Origin: Lampris incognitus
Lineage: Eukaryota; Chordata; Actinopteri; Lampriformes; Lampridae
NCBI RefSeq assembly: GCF_029633865.1
Contig: NC_079217.1
Coordinates: 57,726,973 to 57,790,972 of the forward strand
Direction: 5' to 3'
Length of the DNA stretch: 64,000 nucleotides
Made by a program: the position numbers and the translations under genes. Positions 31,691-43,975 of this stretch are shown in pieces. The notes under the pieces were generated by a model that did no database searches, was not told the DNA's origin, and saw only the letters and a program-made list of their open reading frames with translations. Position 1 is the first letter of the stretch, and the number at the start of each line of letters is the position of its first letter.

Positions 31691-32059
31691 GCCAGTGTCT
31701 TATGTATTAAGTGCATCACTGTTTACGGTTTGTTTTTGTGCACTCTTTCTCTGGAATAAAGTCGGATCACAGCACGGTGAAAGACAGCTTCGCTCTTGTT
31801 TCTTTTTTTGTTTTACAATATATTCATTGGTTTTCAGTTTGCAAATCACATCAAATTGTTCATCAACAGTACAGAACACAGCAAACATTTTTCACTCTGT
31901 TCTCCTTCCCATAACCCAATCCCTAACAACTTAAGTACAAAAAAGAAAATTATATAAGATAAATAAAAGTAACAATAAGAAGAAAAAAAAGAAGAAAGAA
32001 ATAACACTAAAAAGAAAGAACATTTAAAGGGTGTTTTCTGGTTAATGTACACGATCATA
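31691..32059. other. no gene; A/T-rich
   Basis: Contains AAGAAAAAAAAGAAGAAAG at about 31978-31997 and short hydrophobic frames. Nothing recognisable. Confidence 0.4.
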
Positions 32060-34163
32060 TAAATCCACCCTACTCCCCCAGAGCTTGTTCTTGCTGAAGC
32101 AAGTTGCAACATTAACATTATGCCTTAAGAAGTACATAAAGGGTCTCCAGATATCATCAAAAACATTTTGTTTACGTCTACAATATGTTATATTTTCCAT
32201 TGACATGTTTGACGCCATTTATTTGATCCACATTCCAATTCTTGGTCCATCAACATTTTTCCAATTAAGAGCAATTATACGTTTAGCTTGTAATACACAC
32301 GTCAATGAACCTGAACTCTCTGCTTTGTAAATGTGGGTTGGTAGGATATATACAAAGAATAAAAAGCTTGGGATCCAATGGTAATTTGATCAAATTTGAT
32401 AAATCATATTAATAACATCTTGCCAAAAGGTTTTCACTATCACACCTTCCCATATACATTGATATAGTGTTCCTCTTGGGTCCTTACACTTGATACACGT
32501 GTCAGGAATGTTATCATTAAACTTGTGTAACTTAACAGGAGTTATGTATGTCCGCATCAGTCATTTATACTGGATAAGTTTCAAGCTACTGCTGATTGTC
32601 TGCCTCTGTGCCTCCTTACATGTCTCACTCCCTCTTCTAAAGATATTTCCTCCCATAATCTCAGTTTTGATTCAGATGAATCATCAGATCCGGACACAAA
32701 CAAGTCATACAGAGTTGAAGTTAAACCTTTATCATAATGTCTTGTGACTGCCACCTCTAATGTAGAAATGCCAGGTTTATCGAATGAATGATTTTGAGAT
32801 GAGGCTATAAAGCTCCTAAGATATTTGGAAAAAATATTCTTTGGAATGTCATATTTGGTTGATATTTCTGCAAAGGACATAAACACTTCCTCTTCACTGT
32901 ACATGTCTTGCACTTTCCTTAACCCCTTTTCAGCCCACATTGGAAATTCTGTATCACTTTTCACTGGTTTAAAATTGGCATTACCCCAAAATAGGACTGA
33001 AGCGTGACCAGGAAGAGTTTATATTCAAACATTTACAAGTGTCAAACCAAACATCATCTTAACGCTGAACCACAGGCTTGGACTCAAAACGCAGACTCAG
33101 TTCACAAAAATCAGTCCTTTTAATAAGAAAGAGGTCGGTACACAGGTGATCGGATAACAAGGCAACAGTGTCAAAAAGGCAAAAAACAGGTCAGGAAACT
33201 ATACGGCTAGGAAATTCACACAAGGAAAAAATGCTGGAACGCTGTCACAAGGAGCAAGACGAACTGGCACAGAAGGAAGGGAACACTAAGACTATATACT
33301 CTGGAGGAGGGGAGACAATGAGACCCAGGTGCAACACATTAGGGCAGGGCAGGTAATCACACAGGAGGGAGACACATGAGGGCAGGAAGTAAATGACCTG
33401 AAACGAGACAAGAGGTGAGTATCAAAATAAAACAGGAAGTAAAAGACAAAGAACTCTGGCAGAAACAAAAATATAACTTAACTATCCAGACGGGGTGTGA
33501 CACATCAATCAAATTCAATATATTAGGGTTCTCTGTATTTTTCCTCAGGTATTTATGATCTGCTGAACACAAACATAAGTGCAAGGATAATCTTGATGTA
33601 ACAGAAGAGGATTCCAAATCCAACCAAGGGGGGGGGGGTTCCGGATGACAAATAAAACATAATGGACCGCAATTGAGCTGCCCAGTAATACCATTGGATG
33701 TTTGGGCATTTAAGGCCTCCTCGGTCATATGTTAAATAGAGTAAAGATAGACGTAATCTGGGACGCTTATTTTGCCAAATAAAGTTGGTATACAATTTCT
33801 TGATTCCAGTAAACAAAGATGAGGGAGGGGGCAGAGGGATATTCTGGAACAAATAAAGACATTTAGGGAGTATGTTCGTTTTTAGAATATTTATCCTGCC
33901 AATCATTGAAATAGGTAAAGATGTCCAACGTTCTGTTGATGAGATACTAGATTCCTGAATCGGGTCATAGTTTATTAGAGCGATCTTATTCACCTCAGGG
34001 ACAATTTTTATACCCAAATATGTGAAATTATCCGTTGAATTTAAAGTAGAAGCATAAAAATGGCTATTTTTCCTCTCTGATTCATTAAATAGCAATATAA
34101 ATGATTTTGAATGTATAACTTTATATCCAGATATTTTTCCAAATGTTTCACTAAGACCTGAGG
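32060..34163 (-). pseudogene. L1-like LINE ORF2, C-terminal part, interrupted
   Basis: On the minus strand from 34163: FILLFNESERKNSHF, FTYLGIKI, then WTSLPISMIGRINILKTNIL, PKCLYLFQNIPL, and FIWQNKRPRLRLSLLYL with GGLKCPNIQWYYWAAQLRS (33600-34095). This is the post-RT region of L1-clade ORF2. After the insert at 32998-33502 it resumes with PMWAEKGLRKVQDMYSEEE, then IFSKYLRSFI and SSESKLRLWEEI. It ends at about 32060 with the cysteine-region motif LQAKRIIALNWKNV. Palm motifs are absent, so only the ORF2 3' half is here. Several stops occur. Confidence 0.75.
32998..33502 (-). mobile_element. insert in the L1-like copy, possible solo LTR
   Basis: On the minus strand it starts TGTCACACCCCGTCTGG and ends GGTCACGCTTCA, a TG...CA pair over 505 bp. 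It interrupts the L1 frame exactly. No clear target duplication is seen (L1 reads ATTGATG on one side and GTCCTA on the other). Related sequence with the same start is, to my memory, common in fish genomes, but the class is not certain. A 62-codon frame inside is chance. Confidence 0.5.
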
Positions 34164-35484
34164 GACAGGTTTATTTGTGGCCTCAACAGCGAGTCCATTC
34201 AGAAGAAGCTGTTAACGGAGCCTGCCCTCACCTACCAGAGAGCAGTGGAAATCGCCGTCTCTATGGAGACAGTGGCAAGGGAGTCCCAGCAGCTCAGCGG
34301 TTCCTTGAAAGTGAATGCCATGTCCCTTCCCGTCACTCCGGGGAGGAGATGCAGTCGATGTGGCAGGACAAATCAAACCGAAAGGAATTGTTTCTACAAA
34401 GATCAGCTCTTTGTGGCCTTTCCACATTTCACGCACATGCAGCGAGAGCAAGCAGGGAAATAAAGTAGATAGCACAATGTGGAAAAAAAAGGGCAGAAAG
34501 GGAAAGATCGTTCCAAGAGACAGTTAAATAAATTGGACACCAGTGCCAAGCCGAGTGACACTGATACTGACTCAGACGCTGAATTAGCCCTGCACAAGGT
34601 AGATATAGCTGTGAGTGAAAATGTCATACAGCAGGACAATTCGGCCTATTCAGTAATGTGGGTCAGGCCAAAAGTAGAGGGGCTAACAACAGAGATGGAA
34701 CGAGACACTGGTGCAGTGGTCGCTGTTATTTCAGAAGATTTGCACAAAGTAAAATTCAGCCACGTTCCCCTGCGCCACACCCACATCCTGCTGAAAGCCT
34801 ACTCAGGTCAGGTGATCCCCAATGTTGGGGCCATGAAAGTTAGGGTGCAGATAAACAAAGAACACGACTCCCCCTATATATGGTGGAAGGTAATGCGCCA
34901 CCCCTTTTCAGTTGGGAGTGGCTGAGAAGATTGAGACTGAACTGGAGAACAATAGAAACTGTCAGATCCATACATCACATGCGGGGAGACATGTTGAAAG
35001 CCATGCTACACCGACATGTAGATGTATTCAAAGACGAACTGGGAACTCTGAAGGGCTGTGAAGTAGCACTGACACTGAAGCCAGAACATCAACCAAAGTT
35101 CTGTCAGGCTCGTGTGGTCCCATATGCATTCGGGCCCAAAGCTGAAGCAGAACTGGAGTGCCTGGAACATTTAGGTGTTATTTCCCCAGTGCAGTTCAGT
35201 GAGTGGGCCACCCCCATTATGCCAATCATGAAGAAAAAGGGGGGTGTATGCATCGGCGGGGATTTTAAGGTAACTCTCAACCCCGCCTTCTTTGCTGAAC
35301 ATTATCCTATTCCCCGGATACAAGATCTGTTTGCTTCCCTGGGGGGGGGGGGGGGGCGCAGCGATTCAGTAAACTGGATCTCTCCCATGCTTACCTGCAG
35401 GTGCCGGTCCAGTTACCTTACCATCACTACACACAAGGGAATGTTCCACTACAACCGGCTGCCATTTGGAAAAATGTCAGGCCA
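34164..35484 (+). pseudogene. gypsy-3: Ty3/gypsy gag-PR-RT fragment
   Basis: The frame begins in gag (LLTEPALTYQRAVEIAVSME), then CSRCGRTNQTERNCFY, a partial knuckle. After stops comes an acidic linker, a protease site RDTGAVVAVISEDL (about 34700-34745) and HVPLRHTHILLKAYSGQ. RT starts with HRHVDVFKDELGTLKG, then FGPKAEAELECLEHLGVISP, IGGDFKVTLNPAF and PIPRIQDLFASL. A G-run at 35341-35356 breaks the frame before the first catalytic Asp region, and homology ends at 35484. No LTRs, so it is a truncated fragment. Confidence 0.78.
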
Positions 35485-37340
35485 TGTATAGTGGCAGATT
35501 TTGTTCCCGGCGTTTTTCTTGTAGTTGGTGAGCAATGAAAATCATGCCCATGGTACCTCTCTTTGGGCGAAATCCATTCTGAGACTCAGGGAGAATGTTT
35601 TCTGACAGAGGGAGGAGTCTATTAGCCAAATTCCGAGCGAGAGTTTTCCCAGTGGTGGACAGGAGGGAAATGCCACGATAATTTCCGCAGTCTGCCTTGT
35701 CTCCCTTCTTAAAGATGGAGACAATGAGGGCATCCCTAAGTTGTGCAGGGATTTCCTCCTTTTCCTATATTTTGAGAAGCAGGGCGTGGATGTGACTAAG
35801 GAGAACTGACCCACCATTCTTCAGGATTTCTGCTGGGATGCAGTCAGGTCCAGCGGCCTTGTTGTTCTTCATCTTCCTTATGGCATCCTGCACCTCGTTC
35901 CGACTGGGTGGTGCTCCCTTATTCTAGTTGATGGGTTGTTGAAGGAATTGGTCAAGGGCCTCCATCTCAGGAGTGGTGTCCCTGTTCAGTAGCTCCTCAT
36001 AATGCTCTTTTCATCTGTTGGTCATTGACTTATTATCTTTCAGTAGCATTAGCCCATCATTGGAGCGAAGGGGGGCTAGGCAACGTAGGCTGGGGCCATA
36101 TACCGCTCTTGTGGCATCGAAGAATCTTCTGGTATCCCTACAGTCAGCAAGCTGCTGGATCTCCAGAGCCTTCCTTGTCCACCACTGGTTCTTCAGTTGC
36201 CTAACCCGAGATTGAACAGCTGCCTTTGCTTTGGCATGAGCTACTCTTTTAGCCTTGCAGTTGATGTCATTTTGCCAGGCAAAGAAGGTTTGCCGTTTGA
36301 TGTCAATGAGCTGTTGGATTTCGTTGTCACTCTCATTGTACCAGCTTTGATATTTCCGGGTTTTGTAGCTAAGGGTGCTTTTGCAGGAGTCCATGGTGAT
36401 AGACTTAAGCAGGTCCCAGTGTGTTTCAATATATTCTGGGTATTGCTTGGGTAAATTAGCACTGGGAGTAGCCTGGAGCTGTTCTCGAAAGGTGGTGTCA
36501 CTCAGTCGTTCAATGTTTAGCTTTGGCCGGCACTGCCTTTTTTGCACCTTTCTTTTCTGCGTGAGACTGATGGACATGATGGAGCGGATGAGGTGGTGGT
36601 CTGTCCAGCAGTGATCCGCACTGGTCATCGCTCTGGTGTTGAGCACATCATGGCGGTCTTTGGCGCGGACGACTACGTAATCGATTAGGTGCCATAGCTT
36701 AGAGCGAGGATGCATCAAGGATGTTTTGAGTTCATTCTTTTGGCGGAAAAGTGTGTTGAAGATGACCAAGCTTTGTTCTGAGCACTTTGATAGCAGTAAT
36801 ATGCCGTTGGAGTTTGTATTGCCAACTCCTTCCTTCCCTATTGTGCCTCTCCATAGATTGTGGTTTTGTCCCACCCTGGCATTGAAATCTCCAAACAGGA
36901 TTAGCTTGTCCTCCTTAGGGACTTTGGTTAAGATGTTGTCCAGGTCAGCATAGAAGGCCTGCTTCACTTCATCCTGTGCATCAAGTGTTGGAGCGTAGGC
37001 ACTAACAACAGTGGCCTTTTGGCCGCCTGCAAGTGTCAGGCATATGGACATTAGGCATTCATTGATGCCCACAAGGAGTTCAGAGCAGTGGTTGACGAGG
37101 CTGTTCTTAATAGCAAAACCCACGCCATGGATCCTTAGCTCATCAGCAGGTTTTCCTTTCCAGAAGAAAGTATATCCACCTTTTTCCTCCTTCAGCTGCC
37201 CTTCATCAGCCAGTCGGTTTTCGGAAAGTGCTGCAGTATCGATCCAGAATCTCCTTAGCACCCTGGCTATGATGGCAGTTCACCTTTCGGGTTGATCACT
37301 GTATTTATTGTCCATGAGGGTTTGCACGTTCCAAGTTCAA
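35485..37340 (-). mobile_element. APE-type LINE: endonuclease and RT start
   Basis: Minus strand. The endonuclease frame begins near WNVQTLMDN at about 37335, crosses an in-frame stop near 37285 and runs open from 37261 to 36011. RT starts after a stop with KMKNNKAAGPDCIPAEILK and YRGISLLSTTGKTLARNLAN, then LPESQNGFRPKRGTMGMIF (about 35500-35880). It stops at 35485 where gypsy-3 sequence begins, so the RT palm and 3' end are missing. Proteins with this endonuclease are often named craniofacial development protein 2-like in fish. The clade is not assigned. Confidence 0.8.
36011..37261 (-). pseudogene. LINE AP-endonuclease domain, long open frame
   Basis: 416 residues with no stop. It contains WIDTAALSENRLADEG with the metal-binding Glu, VVSAYAPTLDAQDEVKQAFY, LILFGDFNARVG with the catalytic Asp/Asn pair, HLIDYVVVRAKDR and TSADHCWTDHHLIRS with the catalytic Asp-His end. 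A basic helical linker (KAKAAVQSRVRQLKNQWW) leads toward RT. It nicks target DNA in the family's retrotransposition. It is intact as a domain although the element is dead. Confidence 0.82.
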
Positions 37341-38267
37341 ATATAAGTTTGCTTCCATTTATGTTTCTGACTGCTTAGTGATGATCCTTCTGGGTATGGT
37401 AGCCCAGACTGGAGTTTTCGAGGCAGGCTATGTTTAGGGCACCTTTTCCAGCCCCTTCCCCTACTGGGGTGAGCAGAGTGGATCCTAAATAGGGCTGCTC
37501 AGTCATGGGTGCAGCTGCCGAAAAGCTCTTTCTGCCTCAGCCCAAGAGCTTAACGACTGAATCAGACACCCTGTGTGTCAGGTTGTGCCTAGGAGCTGCC
37601 AGACTTCACGGTCCTGCCCCCGTCCCCACTTTCTGATCGCCACAGGACTTTGTCCGGGATGTTAAATGGTCTGATTCCCTTTCGGGAAGACACCTCTGCG
37701 TGGAATCTTTTAATGTGGGGAGGCTGGTGCACAAGCAGCCTCCACACAGTCCTTGGCATAGAAAGACCGGGACCCAGTGGCACGGAGACCAAGACAACTG
37801 GGGGCCCTTTGCTGCAGCCTTCTTCTGCCTTTGCGGCCGTTGTGGTGCTCCTCACAGCCACCATCTTCCGCCCGCTCCACCGTTGAGGACTTGGTTGCTA
37901 TTAGCCCATAGCTGGGGCAGTGGTTGACACACGCCAGGGCGTATCCACACACTGGTGGGCCTGCGCGCCTTCTCTCTGGGGCCCACTGCTACTCCGAGAT
38001 CCCCTACAGTTTGGCCTTGGACCACAAAGTACCCAGTTACCGTGTGTGGCCACGAGGAGGCACTGCAGGAGTCTTGGCGACGGAGAGGCTATGTACCGGC
38101 AGGAGGAGACTTAAGCAGTTGGCTCCTCTTTTCACCCCCTACAAGAGGGCTAGCCGGCAGCAGTAGCTGAAAGCAGAAAGTAGCAAGCAGAAGCAGCATA
38201 CAAGCATGCACTAACTACAAGCACTATTACCCCAGTACAACTGCACTGACGCGTCACACACGCCCTG
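37341..38267 (-). other. probable 5' region of the LINE
   Basis: No clear ORF1 is seen. The part at 37680-37900 is related to the fragment at 25946-26165, which supports it being a repeated 5' UTR. Frames at 37589-38170 on both strands overlap and lack domains. The unit ends before the (CT)n(CA)n tract. Confidence 0.4.
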
Positions 38268-39406
<1,139 letters not shown>

Positions 39407-39925
39407 CAGTGGCGGTTGGTGCTAAACATTTTTTTTGGGGAGGGGGGGCGCAATTTACCTTGGCACAGCACACCTGACAGCTGCTTTAATGTCCACACAG
39501 TCACAGTTATTAAGAAGGACAATGTAGCCTATAGATTTTATCAGGGTTCGTAGACGATCAGTACCCAATCAGCTGCGGGTCACAGGATGAGGCCGGGTTC
39601 ATAAGGTCAATTTGGTTTTCCGATAATATGTCAGTGCTACTGGATAGCATAGTTACAATATGTCAGCAAGAAAATATGATAGCGGAGCACAAATTGATGA
39701 TTTTGACAACATTGAGAGTGATGCCGAATAACATGTCTCTAACTGTGCCCTAACAGTACAAAGTGGACACACAAGAGAGACAGAAAAAGGAAAAAACAAG
39801 CAGATGAATCCACTGGACCTGACTGTGAGCGATCAGGCGGAGGCAAGTTCAAAGCAACAGTTTTTATCACCGTCATGGTGCGGAACTGGATCTGAGGCAT
39901 CACTTGTGGAAGAGGGGGTGGGGCT

Positions 39926-40396
39926 TGTTAGGACATACCTGAGGTGAGTTGGCCTGATTGGGGAGCCTTTATCCTCCCCCTGAGCCACCATCGCCACGCT
40001 GGGCGGAGGTGACGCATGACAGACAAGACAGATGAGAAGGGTAGAGGGACCATGCTGACACAGACCAAGAGAGAGGCCGAAGAGAGCCGAGGTGAACCGA
40101 CGCTGCGGGGGAGTGCTGGGTTGTGGGCATGGGCAGGGAGATTTTGCGTGTGACATGGAAAGCGCAGCGCGCTGGGTGGGGCTGCTGCTTGGCTGGCCGG
40201 TGCCACAATGAGGCAGGGCCGAGGACCGGGGAAAGGGGCGCGAGGTGCGCCGGGGCAGTATGGGGGAAGCTTCCCAGGCCGGCCATACCTGTGGGTCTAC
40301 TCCGGGTCCTTTTGTCTGTGTGTCTGTCTCGTAATAAAGATAACTGTATTGCCGACATTTGCCTCCATCCCCCTGTCCAAACCCCCTGTGGCAACA
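39926..40396 (+). repeat. possible solo LTR inside the hAT
   Basis: Starts TGTTAGGACATACC and ends CCTGTGGCAACA, with an AATAAA at about 40332 and a T-rich stretch just before it, as in an LTR with a polyA signal. GC-rich, unlike the surrounding hAT. The flanking 5-mers gggct and gacct agree at only three positions, so the boundary is unproven. Frames of up to 191 codons on the minus strand through it have no recognisable domain. Confidence 0.4.
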
Positions 40397-40553
40397 GACC
40401 TGCCACACAAAGATATTCAGCAGACATTTTGATTTTTGAACAACATTCCATCATCTCCGTACAAGATCTTCATACAGGAGTGGCTAATCTCCAGAAGAGA
40501 GACGCAGGTGATCCGGAGGAAGATTTTGTGGACGAAATTGGACAAATCAGAGA

Positions 40554-40871
40554 ATGTATCAATATATAAAGAAAATTAGGACACATCAGCGAGGTCACTG
40601 CTACAGCTTGAAGAGGAAACTGCGGTCAGTGTTTCCAAATGTTGACATAGCACTCCGACTGTTTATGACTTTGCCTGGAAGCAGTGCCAGTAGGAAGCAT
40701 TCTTTTTCAAAACCGGGACTAGTTAAAGATAGACTGAGGTCCACAATGGGCCAAAACAGACCGAATCGCCTCTCTCTGATGTCCATTGGAAGTGATATTC
40801 TGCGCAAATTGGCTTTCCCAAGCCTCATTAAGGACTCCTCTGTTAGACAAACGAGGGAGAAGAACTTCTGA
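40554..40871 (+). pseudogene. hAT transposase C-terminal dimerisation domain
   Basis: 105 residues. It contains FPNVDIALRLFMTLPGSSAS, then RKHSFSKPGLVKDRLRSTMG and NRLSLMSIGSDILRKLAF. These match the hATC domain, in which the SF(S/A)KL-like motif is typical. The stop at 40871 fits the normal protein end. Upstream core sequence is missing. Confidence 0.82.
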
Positions 40872-41406
40872 AGGTAGAAATGTGTGTTTATGATTGTGCT
40901 GATGTTGCATTATTAGCGTTATGTGCTGCTGCTGTGTTTATTGTATGTTCATGAATTTCTTTCATTCAAGTATTGCGGCGGTTCAGTTTGTGCCTCTGTG
41001 AGGATGTTGTGATGTTGCCTCATTAAAACAGGGTGTTGTGTACTGATACAGATGATTTCTACAGAGCTAAATGCTGTTACGAGCTTGCAGATGCACCGGG
41101 AATGTTGCCGGGAATGTTGCGTTGCTGTTTAAAGTGAAGGCTGTCTCAAAGTGTGTGCGTGCCAGTGCGCCCGTGAGGGCCGTGTAATATTCCTGGCACG
41201 CTTTTAGATATGGCAGTAAATTACTCTTTTTTTTCTTCTTTCTGGTAAAGCATGATGAGTAAGGGGGGAACCCCACACAGAGAGTAGCCTAGGGGCCCCT
41301 GACCACTTTAATCTGCCACTGTCCTGAGGTGGTCCAACTGTGTGACTGCGCTCCACTGTCAATCACTTCTTTTCTCCACGCTCTCCTCCATCTGTTGCCT
41401 GCCAAT

Positions 41407-41508
41407 ATGTCCGGCGATTTAGCTGAGAACATTAGAAGAGCCGTGTTGGCTGGTATTCAGTTTCCTGCGGCAGCGACAGCATCCGCCACAGAGCCACGAC
41501 AGCACTCA
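41407..41508 (+). other. candidate first coding exon, gene unknown
   Basis: An ATG at 41407 opens 34 codons (MSGDLAENIRRAVLAGIQF, then an Ala/Thr-rich end) that finish in phase 0 at a strong donor, GTAAGC, at 41509. A pyrimidine-rich leader precedes it. I do not recognise the protein. A SINE inserted exactly at the donor (41518-41944) and duplicated it. No downstream exon is identifiable in the window, since the next 700 bp are repeats; it could also be part of an unrecognised transposon. Confidence 0.35.
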
Positions 41509-41517
41509 GTAAGCTTG

Positions 41518-41944
41518 GCCCCCCTACCCCCAATTGTACTTAGCCAATTAACCCAACACTTCCGAGCCGTCCCCGTCGCTGCTCCACCCCCTCTGCCAAT
41601 CCGGGCAGGGCTGCAGACTACCACATGCCTCCTCCGATACATGTGGAGTCGCCAGCCATTTCTTTTCACCTGACAGTGAGGAGTTTCCCCCGGGGGACAT
41701 AGCACGTGGGAGGATCATGCTATTCCCCCCAGTCCCCCCGCCCCAAACAGGCGCCCCGACCGGCCAGAGGAAGCGCTACTGCAGCAACCAGGACACATAC
41801 CCACATCCAGCTCCCCACCCGCAGACAGGGACGCCGACCAAGCCGGACAGGGACGCCGACCAAGCCGGACGTAACACGGGGATTCGAACTTGTGAATCCT
41901 GTGTTGGTTTTGCAATGGAATAGATCGCTATGGTATTACACCCC
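41518..41944 (-). repeat. SINE family A, essentially full length, 11-bp TSD
   Basis: Complete minus-strand copy: 3' body (ccccctacccccaattgtac), core (tcacctgacagtgaggagtt), B box and head. It is flanked by CAGTAAGCTTG at 41507-41517 and 41945-41955. A local duplication of gacgccgaccaagccgga lies at 41829-41869. Confidence 0.92.
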
Positions 41945-42006
41945 CAGTAAGCTTGTTTTCTAACTCGTGTAGCATATGTTAATATAAAGGTGGCTAGATT
42001 TGTATT

Positions 42007-42500
42007 CTATGTTAGCATGTACACCGATCAGCCAAAACATTAAAACCACCTGAGGCCACTACCATCAGGGAACAGGTGCCATGAAGGGGTATACTTGGTT
42101 TGCAACAATGTTTAGTTAAGTAACATCCGCATGAATGCCAGGACCAAAGGTTTCCCGGTAGAACACTGCCTCCGCCAGCTTGTCTTCTTCCCATAGTGCA
42201 TCCTGGTGCTGTTTCTTCCTCAGGTAAACGACTCACATGCACCCGGTCGTGCACATGATGTAAGAGAAAACGTGATTCATCAGACCAGGCCAACTTCTTC
42301 CACTGCTCGATGGTCCAGTTCTGATGCTCACGTGTCCGTTGTAGGTGGTTTCGGTGTTGAACTGGGGTCTTCATGGTTTCTCTGACCGGTGTGCAGCTAT
42401 ACAGCCCCAAACACAGCAAGCTGTGACGCACTGTGTGTTCTATCGCCTGTCTGTCATAGCCAGCATCAACTTTTCCAGCAGTTTGAGCTGCAATCATATC
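42007..42500 (-). pseudogene. Tc1-like transposase fragment
   Basis: Starts at a TIR-like end (TACACCGATCAGCC at about 42010). On the minus strand it encodes NHLQRTREHQNWTIEQWKKL, then AWSDESRFLLHHVHDRVHV with the second catalytic Asp, and GRRQAGGGSVLPGNLWSWHS. This is the Tc1/mariner DDE core. The N-terminal DNA-binding part is only partly present (DRQAIEHTVRHSL) and the other TIR is missing. Confidence 0.75.
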
Positions 42501-42519
42501 GCCTAAATCTGTGTGTGCG

Positions 42520-42663
42520 CGTGCGCGCACGTGAGCGAGAGAGAGAGAGACAGAGAGAGAGAGAAGGGAGGAGAGCAATTAGACAAGTTACATTACTACT
42601 TTCATCGTGATAAGCCAACACAACCAAGCTCAGAAGAAATGAGTGTAGGTGACTAATCAAGCA
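42520..42663. repeat. GT/GA-rich tract
   Basis: gtgtgcgcgtgcgcgcacgt followed by GAGA-rich sequence to about 42565. Confidence 0.6.
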
Positions 42664-42800
42664 AGCATCCATCCATCCATTATCCCAACCGCTTATCCTG
42701 CTCTCAGGGTCGCGGGGATGCTGGAACCTATCCCAGCAGTCATTGGGTGGCAGGCGGGGAGACACCCTGGACAGGTGGCCAGACCATCACAGGGTCGGCC

Positions 42801-42852
<52 letters not shown>

Positions 42853-43057
42853 TACATTCATACCTTGGGACAATTTTACAACGGCCGATTCAGCTGGCCT
42901 ACATGTCTTTGGACTGTGGGAGGAAATCGGAGCACCCGGAGGAAACCCACGCAGACACGGGGAGAACATGCAAACTCCACACAGGGGACGACCCGGGACG
43001 ACCCCCAGGGTTGGACAACCCCGGGGCTCGAACCTAGGGCCTTCTTGTTGTGAGGGA
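42664..43057 (-). repeat. SINE family B, nearly full length
   Basis: Tail (CATCCATCCATTATCC), CA tract (42804-42848), core (tctttggactgtgggaggaa) and most of the head to ggccttcttgttgtgagg, where LINE sequence begins. The last 30 bp of the tRNA-like head are missing. Confidence 0.88.
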
Positions 43058-43975
43058 TTAGGGATTAATCCCCTCCTGGGGGATTCCAAGGCGTTCCCAG
43101 GCCAGATTAGACATGTAGTCCCTCCAGCGAGTTCTGGATCTACTCCGGGGTGTCCTCCCAGTTTCCCCAGGGGGCATCCTAATCAGATGCCCGAACCACC
43201 TCAACTGGCTCTTTTCGACGCGAAGGAGCAGCGGCTCTACTCCGAGCTCACTCCAGATGTCCGAGCTCCCTCCAGATTCCCGAGCTCCTCACCCTATCTC
43301 TAAGGCTGAGCCCAGACACCCTACGGAGGAAACTAATTTCAGCTGCTTGTATCCGCGATCTCACCCTTTCGGTCACTACCCAAAGCTCATGACCATAGGT
43401 GAGGATTGGAACAAAGACTGACTGGTAAATTGAGAGCTTTGCCTTCCGGCTCAGCTCCCTCTTCACCACAATGGTCTGGTACAACGTCCGCATTACTGCT
43501 GATGCTGCACCAATCCGCCTGTCAATCTCCCGCTAAATCCTACCCTCACTCGTGAACAAGACCCCGACATACTTAAACTCCTTCACTTGAGACAACAACT
43601 CATCCCCAACCCGGAGGGAGCAGTCCACCATGGACAGGATCATGTATACCATAACCATAGGTGAGGGTTGGAATGAAGACTGACTGGTAAATTGAGAGCT
43701 TTGCCTTCCGGCTCAGCTCCCTCTTCACCACAACGGTCTGATACAATGTCCGCATTACTGCTGATGCTGCACCAATCTGCCTGTCAATCTCTCGCTACAT
43801 CCTACCCTCACTCGTGAACAAGACCCCGACATACTTAAACTCCTTCACTTGAGACAACAACTCATCCCCAACCCGGAGGGAGCAGTCTACCATGGACAGG
43901 ATCATGTATACGATAACCATAGGTGAGGGTTGGAATGAAGATTGACTGGTAAATTCAGAGCTTTAAAAAAAAAGG
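43058..43975 (-). mobile_element. LINE 3' part with an internal 262-bp tandem duplication
   Basis: The minus strand encodes a LINE RT end with AKLSIYQSVFVPILTYGHEL, RIQAAEISFLRRVSGLSLRD and a PHxxR-type end, common in fish LINEs with the LRWFGHL motif (possibly Rex1 or related; clade uncertain). From 43393 the segment starting ccataggtgag is repeated at 43655 and again at 43917, a 262-bp unit present about 2.2 times. The unit copies are about 95 percent alike by eye. The copy ends abruptly at 43965 before an A-run. Confidence 0.7.

Larger units (their letters stand above)
39407..41321 (+). mobile_element. hAT element with decayed transposase
   Basis: Begins CAGTGGCGGTTGGTGCTAAA and ends, complemented, CAGTGGCAGATTAAAGTGG. 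The left 120 bp matches the non-autonomous copy at 25042. The plus strand has a transposase-like N-terminus at about 39660 (MSARKYDSGAQIDDFDN, then a stop) and a C-terminal hATC domain at 40554-40871. The middle is replaced by non-homologous sequence (see 39926-40396). No clear 8-bp duplication is seen. Confidence 0.75.

Noticed and set aside
39833..40454. Minus-strand frames of 160-190 residues
   Set aside because: Proline- and serine-rich, no domain, and lie in a GC-rich non-coding block with overlapping open frames on both strands.
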